This document shows positions 11,134 through 23,583 of a stretch of 64,000 bases of DNA, one piece after another. Numbering within the stretch: the stretch's first letter is position 1; every line of letters starts with the position of its first letter. The translations under genes and the position numbers were made by a program. The notes beneath the pieces were generated by a model, which did no database searches, was not told the DNA's origin, and saw nothing but the letters and a program-made list of their open reading frames with translations. The DNA lies in contig JAZBRS010000039.1 of NCBI GenBank assembly GCA_037176725.1, positions 26,138,001 through 26,202,000 on the forward strand, in the 5' to 3' direction. The DNA comes from Posidonia oceanica (Eukaryota > Streptophyta > Magnoliopsida > Alismatales > Posidoniaceae).

Positions 11134-14100
11134 TGTAGTAATCCCAGTGTTCGGATCGTCCATGCACGATGCCAAAGCTCGCGTGCACCGATCGGAATCA
11201 GGCTCACTATAAGCGGCTATGTCCGAGAAGGAAAACCTAACTCGAAAACATTTAAAAGAAGGAAAAAGGGAAAGAAAAGAAGAAGATAAGACAAAATCGG
11301 AGTCGCCACCAAGTCTATTAAATCGGAAGACGAGGAAAACCGGGGAAATGCGTGAATAATCACGCAAAACCAAGCAAAAGATGCAATGCAGGGCAATGCA
11401 AAAGAAATGAGATGCAAATGAATGCAAATGATGTGACTCGTGCCTAGGACAAGGGCAATATGGTCATTGCGGGCCAAGAGAGGGTAAGGACTCCTGTTAC
11501 GCGCGGGGAAGGTGTTAGGCACCCCCGACATGCCCGAGAATCGGTCTTTCTAGGCTTACGCTCGCATATGCAGGGAAATGCAGACTTTGAATGCCTAAGT
11601 GCCAATGAATGCCTGTCTAAATGCTCAAAGCTGTACTCTAAGTGATGAAAGACAATGCAAGAAAGTAAACGTGCAATCTAAGCGCTCAGCAACGCTGTCT
11701 GTGTTCCGAACCGGGCGGAACCTAGCTCGTGAGAACTCCGGACAGTAAGCATCACTGCCCTATATGCAAATGCGGACGATAAAACAAAACAGCGGGGAAA
11801 ACATGCAATGCAAGCGACATGCAAGAGGAAAACCGCGTAAAACAGTGCGAGGAACGAAACAAGAATGCGAAAAGATGCGAAAACAAGGTTGACATGCATA
11901 ATGACGCAAGGAATGGAACAAGAACGCAAAACGGTGCAAGATAAAGAAGCAGCACGCAAAACGGTGCAAGACAAAAGAAGCGGCACGCAAAACGGGGCGA
12001 GAAAACTTGAAAGCAGGCAAAACGAGGCGGAAAAACTAAAGGGCGCGCAAAACGGTGCAAGACAAAGAAGCGGCACGCAAAACGGTGCGAGAAAACAAGA
12101 CTGCACGCGAAATGAGGCGAAAAAACTAAAGGGCACGCAAAACGGTGCAAGACAAAGAAGCGGCATGCAAAACGGTGCGAGAAAACAAGACTACACGCAA
12201 AACGAGGCGAGAAAACTAAAGGACATGCAAAACGGGGCAAGACAAAGAAGCGGCACGCAAAACGGTGCGAGAAAACAAGACTACACCAAAACGAGGCGAG
12301 AAAACTAAAGGGCACGCAAAACGGGGCAAGACAAAGAAGCGGCACGCAAAACGGTGCGAGAAAATAAGACTGCACGCAAAACGAGGCGAAAAAACTAAAG
12401 GGCACGCAAAACGGTGCAAGACAAAGAAGCGGCATGCAAAACGGAGCGAGAAAACAAGAAGGGCACGCAAAACGAGGTGAAAAAAACTAAAGGCACGCAA
12501 AACGATGCGAAACAAAGAAGCGGCACGCAAAACGGTGCAAGATAAAGAAGCGGCACGCAAAACAGTGCAAGACAAAAGAAGCGGCACGCAAAACGGAGCG
12601 AGAAAACTTGAAAGCACGCAAAACGGGGCGAGAAAACTAAAGGACAGGCAAAACGGTGCAAGACAAGGAAGCGGCTCGCAAAACGGAACGAGAAAACAAG
12701 ACTGCACGCAAAACGAGGCGAAAAAACTAAAGGGCACGCAAAACGATGCAAATGGCATGCAAATGAATGCAGTGCAGGGATTCAGGAGGACATACCTGGA
12801 GATCCGGGAGTCTGATCGGAGATCTGCTTGGTCCATGCTGAAGAGCGCTTCGCTGCGGTCGCCTGGGCAGCTTACTCGAGGAGATCCAACGGTCGGATTG
12901 AAAGATATCGCAGCTTCGGAGCAGAAGGGCCAGAACAGGAGAGAAGAACAGATCTAAGTGTTCAGGAGGTCTTAGGGGTGTGTTGAAGGTCCTCCCAAGT
13001 GAAGGGGAGTTAAAAGTGCCTAGTGTATGCAAGGGGGATGCCAAAATGCCAGACTAAATGAATGCAGAATGCATGCAAAAGCAAGAAAAGATAAGGAAAA
13101 GCAATTTGGAAAGAACAGGAGTTCAAAAGCATTTTTGAAGAAAGAAAGGGGCTAAAATGCAAATTTTCCAGAAAACAGGACTCTAGGGAGTCCGGGAATG
13201 CAAGTGGGGGGTCTACATGCAATTTTGCAAGCATAGGAGTTAAAATGCAACTTAGGGGCAAAACAGTCTTTTTACATGGTTTTTGAAAGATGCAAGGATC
13301 TATGTGTAATTTTTAAATCATGCAGGGGTCAGATATGCAATTTTATATGGAAAACATGCTCTGGAATCATGGTCTGGGGACTGATATGCAATTTTTAAAA
13401 GATGCAGGGTTGAAAATGCAATGTAGTAAGCTAATATGCATGCAAAAGGGTTACTGTGCATTTAAAATGGACCTATGTGCAAAAATGAAGAAACAGGGGA
13501 GTAAATATGCAATGCAGTATGCAAAAATCAGAAATAAAACCTAAGTTACTACAGTTCAGAGGATCAGACAGTAAATATGAAAAAACAGAGGGGCCCAGAA
13601 GGCAATTTAATATGGTAAAAAGCATGCAATTAAATAGACTGATTTAAAACAGGACCTAAGTGCAATAATGGAAAGCAGAGGGACTAAAGTATAAAATTTT
13701 ATAACTGAAACGCACAGTAACAGGACTAAGACGCAAATATAGAAAAACAGAAACATAAGTTGCAATTTAGCATGGTATTTAATTAAAAACTAAGCAACAT
13801 AAATGAATAGAGGACTAAAACGCAAAAATGGAAAAACTTAAGGCAATAATGTAATATTTGCACGAAAAACCATATTACTGTAAAAATAAAGGAACAGTGG
13901 CCGCCGGCGGTGGGAGTACTGTAGCAGTGAGCTTCCAGTTCTCACCACCGCCGGCACAGGGGAGTTGGGGAAGCGTTGGGCGGCGGAGGCTGTTGCTGCC
14001 GTCCGTGCGGAGCTCTGGAGACCGTCGGGGCGGCGTTCCGCTGGCTGGAACGCCCGGAAGACAAGCGGCCGGCGCCGGAGAAGACAGGAAGGTCGGCGAG

Positions 14101-16852
14101 TCGCAGGCGGCATTGGAGGTCCAGAAATGCGGTTCTGGTCGGCGGAAAAGCAGCAGGGGGAAGAGAGAGAGCGGGGGAGGCCGAGAGATACCTGTGGCTG
14201 TGTCCGGTGCGTCCTCCCGACCTCAGCAGTGCCGGAGATGGCCGGCGGACGTCGTCTGATCGCTGTGGTGGACTCCGGGGGCTCGCGACGGTTGGAACGT
14301 CTTCAGGACGTTGCTCCGGTGCTTCTCGGTCGATCAGGCGGGAGTTCTGCAGCTTGACAGGAGATCCGGCGCTTGTGGGTCGACTGTGAGCTGCCGGAGG
14401 CCGGGGGTGTTGTCTGCTGCTCCTCGGGATCAAGCGGGGCTTCCGGTGGCTTGCTGGAATGCTGGCGAAGGGGTTTGGATAGTTAGTTGAGGGTTGTGGA
14501 GGCTGTGAGTGAAGTTTGCTGGTGGAGTGAATTCTGGACAGAACTGGAGCAAAGTGTTTGTAGTGGGGCGTTTCGTCTGTGGTGGGGGAGAAGGCTGAAG
14601 GTCGGGTGGCTCTAGAAGGTGGTGTCTCGGCGAGTAACGGGGCGGAGTTTGGGAGGATGTGGTGGACTGTGGTAGAAGGAATTTCAGAAGGGAAGAGAGT
14701 TGGGTTCCGGTTGGATTTCAGGTGGATTCAGGCGAAATGTGGGTTGTTTTCGATATAGAGAGGAGGGGAAGAGTTGCAGGAGGCTTGGGTGAAGTTGGGG
14801 GACGAATTCCGGGTTGTTCTGGAGGAGTTCTGGGTGTTGGTTTGCTGCGGAAGGAAGAGGCGGAAGGTCGGGTTTTCTGGGTGGATTTCAGAGGAAATTC
14901 TGCCCTCTCTCTCGCTGGGGATTACACTGGAATGGGGGTCCTTTCTTCCGGGATGTTCTCTGTCTTTTCTCCTCTCCTTTCCCTCCTGTTTTGGCTCTGA
15001 TTTCTCCTCCTTTTCTGCCTTGAATTCTGACCACTCCTCTCTTAGCTTTGCAGGTCTGAGACCATTGAATGCTGCGGAGAGGCGATGGCAGGAGCACGGA
15101 CGAAGCTTCGGCGCACGCCAGTCCGGCTCGAGCAGGAGGTGGCAGGGCGGGCAGAGCTGCAGGCGGCGATCACTGTAGCACTGCAACGTGGGAGAGGGAA
15201 TGAGGAAGATGGAGGACTGTAGCTGCGGGCCGGGCTGGAATTTTGAAAAAAAAGAAAAAAAGAAAAAAAGGGAAACGGGCTGATGAGCCCAGTAAGGAGG
15301 AAAGGAAAAAATAAAAAGGAAGAAAGAAAGATGGAAAGAAGGAGGGAAATAAAATGGGAAAAAATAAGATAAAAATAAACAAAAATATTAGATGAATTGG
15401 GTTGTAGGTTAGGTGTTTAATTGGATTTTTTAATGACTGTTTTTAGGTTAATTAGTGTGTTTTAGGCTTGATTAGGGTTCTAGGGCTTTCCTTTGTTGTT
15501 AATTCATTTCCCACTTGATTAAGTGTTGGTTAAATCTTTTTAAATTGTTTTTTAAAATTGTGTTTTCTTGTTAAGTATTTTAGAATGTTAATTAGGATTT
15601 TTAGGATTTATTTTCATATTAATTAGAATGGGTTTTGGGCTTTTTAGTTCTAGTCTTTTATGTTTTTCTTCCTTAAGTCTTTTGAACTATGTTTTTGATT
15701 TTTATTTGTTAATTCTTCTTGATGTTTTTTAGTTGGTTTTTTCTGGTTCGATTAAGTGTTTTTAAGTCTTTCAACTGTATTTTCTTTTTTCTTTTTTTAA
15801 TTAAGTTCTTATGTTGTTTTTTCTTGTGTTTATTAGGTTAAGTCTTTTGCCTCCTTTAATTACTTGTTTTAGTGTTTGATTTTTAATTCTTCTCTTTAGG
15901 GTTTGTTTTTTAATTCTTTTAGTGGGGTTTTTATTTTTGGTAGGTTCTGACTTTATTTCACTTTTTTACTTGATTTTACAGTATTTTCTTTTAGTTTGTT
16001 TTGCATTTTTTAGTTTGCATGCTTGGTTTCCTTTTTAGCTTGATTTAGTTAAGTTTGGGTTTTTAATCATTTGTTTAATGTTTTTTAGTTGCTTTTCTTG
16101 GAATTCTGATTTCTTTCTTTTATGTTTTGGGGTTTTACAGATTTTTAAGGAGTTTTATGGGTTTTTGCAAAAGAGAGAAGAAGGAAAAGGAAAAGAAGAA
16201 GAAAAGGGGAAAAAGGAGAATAAAAGGGGAAAGAGATAGGTTTGAGGGAAAAGATTTTTAAAATTCAGGAAAAATGTTAAAAATAAAATAAAAATAGGAA
16301 TAAGATAGAGAAGGGATAGGAGTACAAAGGGGGCCCACAGCCAAGCCAGAAAAAGGGCAAGAAGGGGATGAAAAGAGAGACGATAATCAGGAGAGAGAGA
16401 GGAGAGAGAAAACGATAATCCCGGAGAGAGAAAACGATAATCCAAGCAAATGGAGGGCTTAGGAGTCTCGGAAAGGGGTGAAATTTGGCGGGTGCGGGGT
16501 CTAGGATTTCTAGTTTTGGTCCCAGAGTTTTGGTTTTGTTTTGAGGAAGTTTTGGAGGGGTTTTGAGGTGTAGAAAAAGGGTATTTTTGCCTAAGTTTCC
16601 TAGGATTTTTGGGAGGGGTCTGGTTTGAGATTTTGCAGGCTTTTTGGTGAGTTTGCTAAGTCATCAGGGGTGAGTTTTCCTATGGATTTTGGTGGGTTTT
16701 CAGGTTCGGAAAAGGGGGGTAATCCTAGGTCAGGTTTGGGCTTGTTTTGAGGGGAAAGAAGGAGAGGGAGATGCGGGTTTGGGTCTAGATTCGGGTCCAG
16801 CAGCCACCGGAAGGCTCCAAACGATCCAACCTGTCAAAATGGGGTGTCAACA
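11134..16852 (-). mobile_element. Solo LTR of subfamily B nested in A's LTR
   Basis: A 5,719-bp LTR with TG...CA ends (on the plus strand TGTAGTAATCCC to GGGTGTCAACA) and matching 5-bp duplications, without any internal region: the product of LTR-LTR recombination. It is closest to the element D LTR: both carry a 45-base block (GTTCGGATCGTCCATGCACG and on) just inside the U5 end that A lacks. It has the same layout as the A LTR: conserved U5 block (11,490-11,525), PBS-like motif (11,300-11,308), array (11,830-12,750), ATGCAATTT zone (13,060-13,850), GC-rich block (13,890-14,500), T-rich tract (15,400-16,100). Confidence 0.9.
11830..12750. repeat. ~30-bp tandem array in solo LTR
   Basis: Long array of GGCACGCAAAACGGTGCAAG-type units, alternating with units in which GAGGCGAGAAAACTAAAGG replaces the middle. 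It looks like a two- or three-unit higher-order repeat. Frames through it are artefacts. Confidence 0.9.
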
Positions 16853-19800
16853 CTGTCCAAAGCTCGTAGTGCGATCAGATCGTGAAAAAGGGGGAAGAAA
16901 GTCGTAATTAGTGGTGAATCTAGGGGAAACACAACACAAAGCACCTGGGAATACGCGAAAAAGGGGAGCAGAGCTGATAGATAAGAGGAGAAAGTCCTGT
17001 TCTACATGTTCGAGGAAACAGAAAGCGAAAACGATGCATGCAATGCAAATGGTGTGCAAATGAATGCTGTGCAGGGGTTTAGGAGGACTTACCTGGGAAA
17101 TCTGAAGCCTGATCTGAGATCTGTTTGGTCCATGCTGAAGAGCGCTCCGCCGGGGTCGTCCAGGTAGCTTGGTTGAGAAGATCCAACGGTCGGATCGGAA
17201 GATATTCTAGCTTCAAGGCAGAGGGACCAGAACAGGGGAGAAGAATGGATCTAGGTGTAAAGGGGGTCCTAGGGGTGTGCAAAACAGGTCCTCCCCTGTG
17301 AATGGGAGCTAAAGGTGTTTAGGTGTGTGCAAGGAATGCAAAAATGCAAGAATGCATGAGTGCGATGCATGCAAAATGCAAGAAAAGACCTAAGGATGAT
17401 TTTTCAGAAAATTAGGGACTTAAATGCAATTTTTGAAAGAATGAGGGTCTAAATGCAAAGATTTTGAAAAGTTCGGGGCTTTTTATGCAAGATTTTTGAA
17501 AGCTTAGGGGTCTGAATGCAATTTTGCAAGATGCAGGGTTCAAAATGCAACCTAATAAGGTAAACATGCACTGGAATAGGCTTTGCAACCATATGGAGGA
17601 TCTATATGCAATTTTAAAACATGCGGGGGTTGCAATGCAATTTTGTAAGAAAAATGCGAGCTAAATACATGCTATGCATGATGCAGAGGACCTATGTGCA
17701 AAACCAGGAAGCAAGAGCTAAGCATGCAATGCAGTAAATAGAGGATGCAAACAGGATGCATGATAACAGATCAAAGGACCAACATGCAAATAATGCAAAG
17801 ATCAGGACTTAACAGCAATTTAATAAGATAACAGCAAGCATTTAAATGGCATTTAACAACTAAAGGACCTAATTGCAAAAATAAAAACATGCTGGGGAAA
17901 ACAATAAAGCATAGCAAGCCATGTTGAACCAAGAACGGACTGATATGCAAATATAACAACTTACTGGACTAGATCTAAAGAAACAAGATTAAATCACAAC
18001 AACTGAGGACCAATGTGCAATAACAGAAACATGCAGGACTTAATTTAAAAGACCACATAAGAAAATAAACAGCATGTGGATGACAGTGCAAATAGGCAAG
18101 AATGTGGACATTAATTGCAATTCAATATGGTTTTAAATCAATACAACATGAATCTTAACTGATCAGGACTTATATGCAATATTAGAAAGTTATAACGATA
18201 GCAATGTAATGTAGGAAAATTAAACTAAGTTAATGAAAAATAAAAAAAAACGCAACAGAGCTGCTTACAGGGGGAGATGGCCGGAGCTTACCGGCGATGG
18301 CTCTGGACCGGTGGAGGAGGCTTCGGCGCGGTGCGGGAAGGCTGCGGGGGAGATCGGCAAGACGCGGCGGAGGCGGGGGAGGCTTGCTGCGGCGACGGCG
18401 GCGGCGGAGACGCGCGGGAACGCGGCTACAGCTGGAGCACCGGCGACCAGCGCTAGAGAAGAGAGGGACTTCAGTGAGCTCGTGTGGGCGACACAGGCGA
18501 CGAAAACCCTCGAGGAAAGGCCAAGGAGCAAGAGGAGGAAGAGGAGAATCCGGTGGAGGCTGATTCCGGTCGCTGCGCATGCCGGAGAGGGCCACCCACT
18601 TAGGTGACTTTCGGCCAGCCGGAGGGAGGTGGAGACGGCGATGTGCGGCAGCTGCTGGTGCGGGGGATGCTTGGGGACGTTGCCGGAGGTCCAAGGAGGA
18701 CGACGGAGCTTCCAGAAGCAAGCTCCACGGCCCGATGCAAGATCTGGTTCAACAGGACTCTTGCTGCGAAGGCCAAGGTGGCTACGGCGATGTGCGGCGT
18801 TCCAGGCCGAGCCAAGGGTACGGGCGGCTAGGTGGTTGTCTGGGGAGTGCGTGGGAAGAAACGGAAGTGGATTCCACTGAGTGTGGAAGAAGTTATGGAC
18901 GTTTGAAGTTTTTGGGCAAAAAAGGGATCCAAGTGTTTGTAGTGGAATGTGAGGAGTGTGGGAGGTTTCAGGATGCGATTTTGGGTGGCTCGGGAAGGTG
19001 GTTACTTGGTGAGTCTGATGGCAAAGTTCTGGGATTATAGGAGGCTCGTGGTGGTGGATTTGCAATGGAGAAGGTCGGTCTGAAAGGTGTTGGGTGCTGA
19101 TGGCTTTGGAGGTCGATTCAGAGGTGATTCCTAATGGTTCTTGGCTTCTGGAAGTGGGGGAAGGAAGGTGGTTCCTTGGGTTTTCAGTGTGTGTCCAAAA
19201 GGAGATCGGTTGTGAAGGGAAAAAACGGGTTTTGATCCCCTCCCTCTCCACTGAATTTTTTGGGGTTTGAGGTCAAAGGAATGGGTTTCTGTCATTTTCG
19301 GCAGAGCATGGAAGGGGTTGCTGTGTTGGTCTTCGGCCACAGGGTATGGGAGTGATGGAGGGAAGTCCATGGGATGTCAGGTGGAGGTTTGAAAAAGAAG
19401 AAGGAGGTCTGTCGTTTTGCTGTGAGAGGAGGAGAAGAAGAATGGAAGAAGAAGAAGAAGAAGAGAAGGAGGGAAAGAGGAGGGGAAAACGTGGGCTGTG
19501 GGCTTGGAAAAAAGAAATGAAATAAAGAAAGAAGGAAAGAAGGAGGGGAAGAGTTGGGTTAGATGGGCTGGACCAAAAGAGGGAGAGGTAGAAAAGAAAG
19601 GGAAGAAGGAAAAAAAAGAAAGAAAGAGGAGAAAGAAGAAGGATGAAAAGGAATAAAAATAAAATAAAATGAGAATAAAAATAAAAAGACTTTAAGGTGA
19701 TTGCCCAAGTTAGGATTTTTAGATTTGGTTTTTTTAATGGTTGTTTTTAATTAGGATTTTAGGATTAAGGAATTTTAGTTTTGATTAGGATTTTGAGTTT

Positions 19801-21318
19801 TCTTTTAAGTGGTTTTTGATTTTTTGTTTAAATGTTTGTTAAATGTTTAAATTGTCTTTCAGTTATGTTTTTCTTGTTAAGTCTTTGGAATTTTTGATTA
19901 AGTTTTTTAAAGATTGTTTTTAAATTAATTAGGGAGAGTTTTAGCCTTTGATTTTAATCCTTTTTTAGGGTTTTGTTTAAGTTTTGTTTTGAATTTGATT
20001 TTGTTTGTTGGATTCTTTTAATATTTTTTTAGTTAAGTTTTTCTTGTTTAATTAAGCATTTTCAAATTTTTGATTGTTTGTTTTTTTTCTTTTCAATTAA
20101 GTTTTCAAATTGTTTCTTTTAGAATTGTTAAGCTAAGTTTTCCTCCTTTTTTTGATTACTTGCCTTAGTATTTTAAGTTGTTTTCTTTCTTTTTAGGATT
20201 TGTTTTTTTGATTGTTTTTAGTAGGGTTTTTTCTCTACCTTGTTTTGATTATATCTTGGTTTTTTCTTTGATTTTATAGCATTTTATTTTTGTTTGTTTT
20301 GCATTTTTTAACTTGCATTCTCAATTTCCTTTTTTAGTTGGATTTAGTTAGGTTTTTGTTTTTGATTGTTTGTTTAAGTTTTTAATTATTTATTTTTAGG
20401 ATTTTGACTTGTTTCTCTTTTGTTTTAGAGTTTTAAATGTTTTTAAAAGTTTTTCTGGGGTTTAGTAAGAGAGGAGAAGAGGAAATTAGAAAGGAGAGGA
20501 AAAGGGATAAATGGAGGGATAAATAGGAAAGAGAGGAGTTGAAGGAAAATAATTTTTTGAAAATTAAAGAAAATGGTAAAAATAAGATAAAAATAGGAAT
20601 AAGATTGAGAACAGATAGCAGCACAAGAGGGGCCCACAGCCAGACAAAAAAGAGGGAGAAAAGGGGGGAAAAGAAGGATGATAATCAGGAGAGAGAGAGG
20701 AGAGAGAAAAGAATAATCTAGGAGAGAGAAAAGGATAATTTGGGTAAATGGAGGTCTTAGAGGTTTCAAAAAGGAGTGAAATTTGGTGGGTGTGTAGTCT
20801 AGGGTCTCTAGTCTGTGACCTAGGGTTTTGGTTTGGTTTTGAGAAAGTTTTGGAAGGGTTTTGAGGTGTAGAAAAAGGGTAGTTTTGCCTAAGTTTCCTA
20901 GGATTTTTAGGTGTGGTTTTGGTTTGAAAGTTTCTAGGATTTTTGGTGGGTTTGTTAAGTCAGGGATGGTGAGTTTTCCTATGGTTTTTTGTTAGTTTTT
21001 GGGTTCGGGAAAGGGGTGTGATCCTAGGTTGAGTTTGGGCTTGTTTTGGGGAGAAAGAGAGAGGGAGAGGTGTGGATTTGGACCTAGGTTTGGATGGTTT
21101 TAGGGTAAGGTCTTGGATGATTTCAGGGTAAGGTTTTGAGAGGGTTTTGGGGTGGTTTTGTGGGTTAGAAAATGGGTGTAGTTCTAGGTTTGGTTTTGAG
21201 GTTTGAGGTGGAGTTTTGATTTGAAAGGAAGGGTGAGGGGAAAGGTGTAATTTTGGGTTTTTTTCCTAGCCGCCAGAGAGCCCTGCCAATTCAGCCTTGT
21301 CGAAATGGGGTGTCAACA

Positions 21319-21334
21319 GATGCCCCTCCCTGAG
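21319..21334 (-). other. Polypurine tract of element A
   Basis: On the minus strand the sequence next to the 3' LTR is CTCAGGGAGGGGCATC, ending exactly at the LTR start TGTTGACACC. This is the expected plus-strand primer. Element D has the same tract at 59,794-59,809. Confidence 0.85.
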
Positions 21335-21859
21335 CGAGGTCAAGGGGACCGTGACCGCTACTCAGGGTTGAGAAGACGCCCCATTTGACCGGAGAGCCAA
21401 AAGATTTGCTATTGGCGTGAGTTTGTTATTCGGCGGATACACCGAACGTCGTAGCCCGTTGCCGCAATGCAAAATGCGAATGCGTGCAAATGCAGATGGA
21501 TGAAATGCAATGCATACAATGCATGCTAGTGCAGATGCAATGCAAATGTTAGTGCAAAAGTTAGTACAGATAAGAATGCTGATGCAGTGCAGATGCTACT
21601 GATGATGTTAGACTGGCATGTAATGCTAGCAATGAAGGTGCGGAGATGATGCGAAAGAAATGCTAAAAGAAAGGCGCGATGTGGCGCAAGGATCTGGCAG
21701 GTTGGCCAAACTTGCGCGACAATGCGAGAAAGAAAAAGTGCAGCTTGTCCCCACCCGGGGAGCAAGCTAGCAAAAGAAGTGCGAGGGGAGAGGGGATGGC
21801 TCTCCTATCGCGAGGGGATGCGGGACTTTGCCTTCTTGGGACAAGGTTGCGCGAAGAGG
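21335..21859 (-). other. 3' untranslated region of A, single-copy part
   Basis: Between the PPT and the satellite arrays. It is rich in ATGCAAATGCAGATG phrases, and no coding region is credible. The homologous part of D is 59,810-60,249. Confidence 0.6.
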
Positions 21860-22862
21860 GTGATAAGATGTCGGGCTTATCGGCCGGATAGTTTACGGTC
21901 CTATCAACCGGGAGTGTTAGTTTACGGACCTATCAACCGAGAGTGATAGTTTACGGTCCTATCAACCGGAAGCAGTTGTGAGTGATAGTTACTGGATATC
22001 AGCCATATAACATGGTTGTGCAGCGATAGTTTACGGTCCTATCAACCGGAAGCGATAGTTTACAGGCCTATCAACTGGAGCGATAGTTTACAGTCCTATC
22101 AACTGGAAGCGATAGTTTACAGTCCTATCAACTGGAAAGCACAAACCATGAGGGATAGTTACTGGTTATCAGCCATATAACGCAAATGCCAGAGAATGAT
22201 AGTTTACGGTCCTATCAACCGGAAGCGATAGTTTACAGGCCTATCAACTGGAGTGATAGTTTACAGTCCTATCAACTAGAGCGATAGTTTACGGTCCTAT
22301 CAACCGGAAAGGGCATTTGCGAGGGATAGTTACTGGATATCAGCCGTATAACATGATTGGCGCAGCGATAGTTTACAGTCCTATCAACCGAAAGCGATAG
22401 TTTACAGTCCTATCAACTGGAGCGATAGTTTACAGTCCTATCAACTGGAAGCGATAGTTTACAGTCCTATCAACTGGAAAGCGCAATCATGAGGGATAGT
22501 TACTGGATATCAGCCGTATAATGCAATTGCAGGTGATAGTTTACGGTCCTATCAACCGGAAGCGATAGTTTACAGTCCTATCAACTGGAAGCGATAGTTT
22601 ACAGTCCTATCAACTGGAGCGATAGTTTACGGACCTATCAACCGAAAAGTGCAATTGCAAGGGATAGTTACTGGATATCAGCCGTATAACGTAATTGCAG
22701 GTGATAGTTTTGGATATCAGCCAGAGAATGATAGTTTACGGACCTATCAACCGGAAAGTGCAATTACGAGGGACAGTTACTGGATGTCAGCCGTATAACA
22801 CAACTGTGGGCCAGATCGGGGATCAGCCCAAGATGATAGTTTACTGTCCTATCAACCGGAAA
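21860..22862. repeat. Satellite array 1 in A 3' region (27-29-bp units)
   Basis: Tandem units of the type GATAGTTTACAGTCCTATCA plus ACTGGAAGC (29 bp; some are 27 bp). Every few units a different one occurs, with GATAGTTACTGGATATCAGC and CGTATAAC, giving a higher-order repeat of roughly 150-180 bases. Each monomer has a GATAG...CTATC inverted pair. Confidence 0.9.
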
Positions 22863-23004
22863 GAGCAGTGATTGATTGATTGAGAGATTGATAAGAAAAA
22901 GAGTGATTGATTGATTGATTGAGTGATTGATAAGAAAAAGAGTGATTGATTGATTGATTGAGAGATTGATAAGAAAAAGAGTGATTGATTGAAAGTTTGA
23001 TAAG
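22863..23004. repeat. GATT-rich short tandem repeat
   Basis: About three copies of a unit made of repeated GATT (GATTGATTGATTGAG) followed by GATTGATAAGAAAAAGAGT. Confidence 0.85.
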
Positions 23005-23490
23005 AAAAGGATTGATAAGATATCGGACTTATCGGCCGGCAAAGGGAGAGGGGTGATAAGATATCGAACTTATCGGCCGGCAAATGAATAAAAGAATAGA
23101 ATGATAAGATATCGGACTTATCGGTCGGCAAAGAGGGGGGGAAGGGATGATAAGATATCGGACTTATCGGCCGGCAAAGGGAAAGAGATGATAAGATATC
23201 GGACTTATCGGCTGGCAAATGAATAAAAGAATAGAACGATAAGATATCGGACTTATCGGCCGGCAAAGAGGGGATGAAGGAATGATAAGATATCGGACTT
23301 ATCGGCCGGCAAAGGGAAAGAGATGATAAGATATCGGACTTATCGACCGGCAAATGAATAAAAGAATAGAATGATAAGATATCGGACTTATCGGCCGGCA
23401 AAGAGGGGATGAAGGAATGATAAGATATCGGACTTATCGGCCGGCAAAGGGAAAGAGATGATAAGATATCGGACTTATCGGCCGGCAAAT
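23005..23490. repeat. Satellite array 2 in A 3' region (GATAAG...CTTATC)
   Basis: About ten copies of GATAAGATATCGGACTTATC followed by GGCCGGCAAA and a variable spacer, units of about 41-50 bases arranged in triplets. Each core contains GATAAG and CTTATC as an inverted pair. A single diverged copy is at 21,861. Confidence 0.9.
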
Positions 23491-23583
23491 GAATGAGTTT
23501 CGCGAGAGCAAATCATCCCATGATACAAGGAATATCATGGGGGAAAGAGAGGGAGAATGATACCAAGGGGCGATCAAAAGATG

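Larger units (their letters stand above)
9765..21318 (-). repeat. 3' LTR of element A, split by a solo LTR
   Basis: Made of 9,765-11,133 and 16,858-21,318 (about 5.83 kb without the insert). Read on the minus strand it starts TGTTGACACCCC and ends GGGATTACTACA. The U5 side (low coordinates) has the conserved GTGCCTAACACC block (complement near 10,080-10,115) and the PBS-like TGGCGACTC (9,887-9,895). Then come the 30-bp array, a zone rich in ATGCAATTT phrases (17,330-18,200), a GC-rich exon-like block (18,255-18,840), purine-rich and T-rich low-complexity DNA (19,400-20,460) and the U3 end. The segment 19,688-21,318 matches 40,953-42,582 with one single-base indel noticed. Confidence 0.92.

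Noticed and set aside
13942..14433. Overlapping long frames in the GC-rich block of the solo LTR on both strands
   Set aside because: High GC makes stops rare; several frames are open at once and none matches a known protein.
22841..23488. 215-codon frame reading repeated DKSDILS peptides
   Set aside because: Produced by satellite array 2; no independent evidence for coding.
23005..23490. Possible CRISPR-like regular array
   Set aside because: Plant context, spacers are themselves repeated, no cas genes; ordinary satellite DNA.
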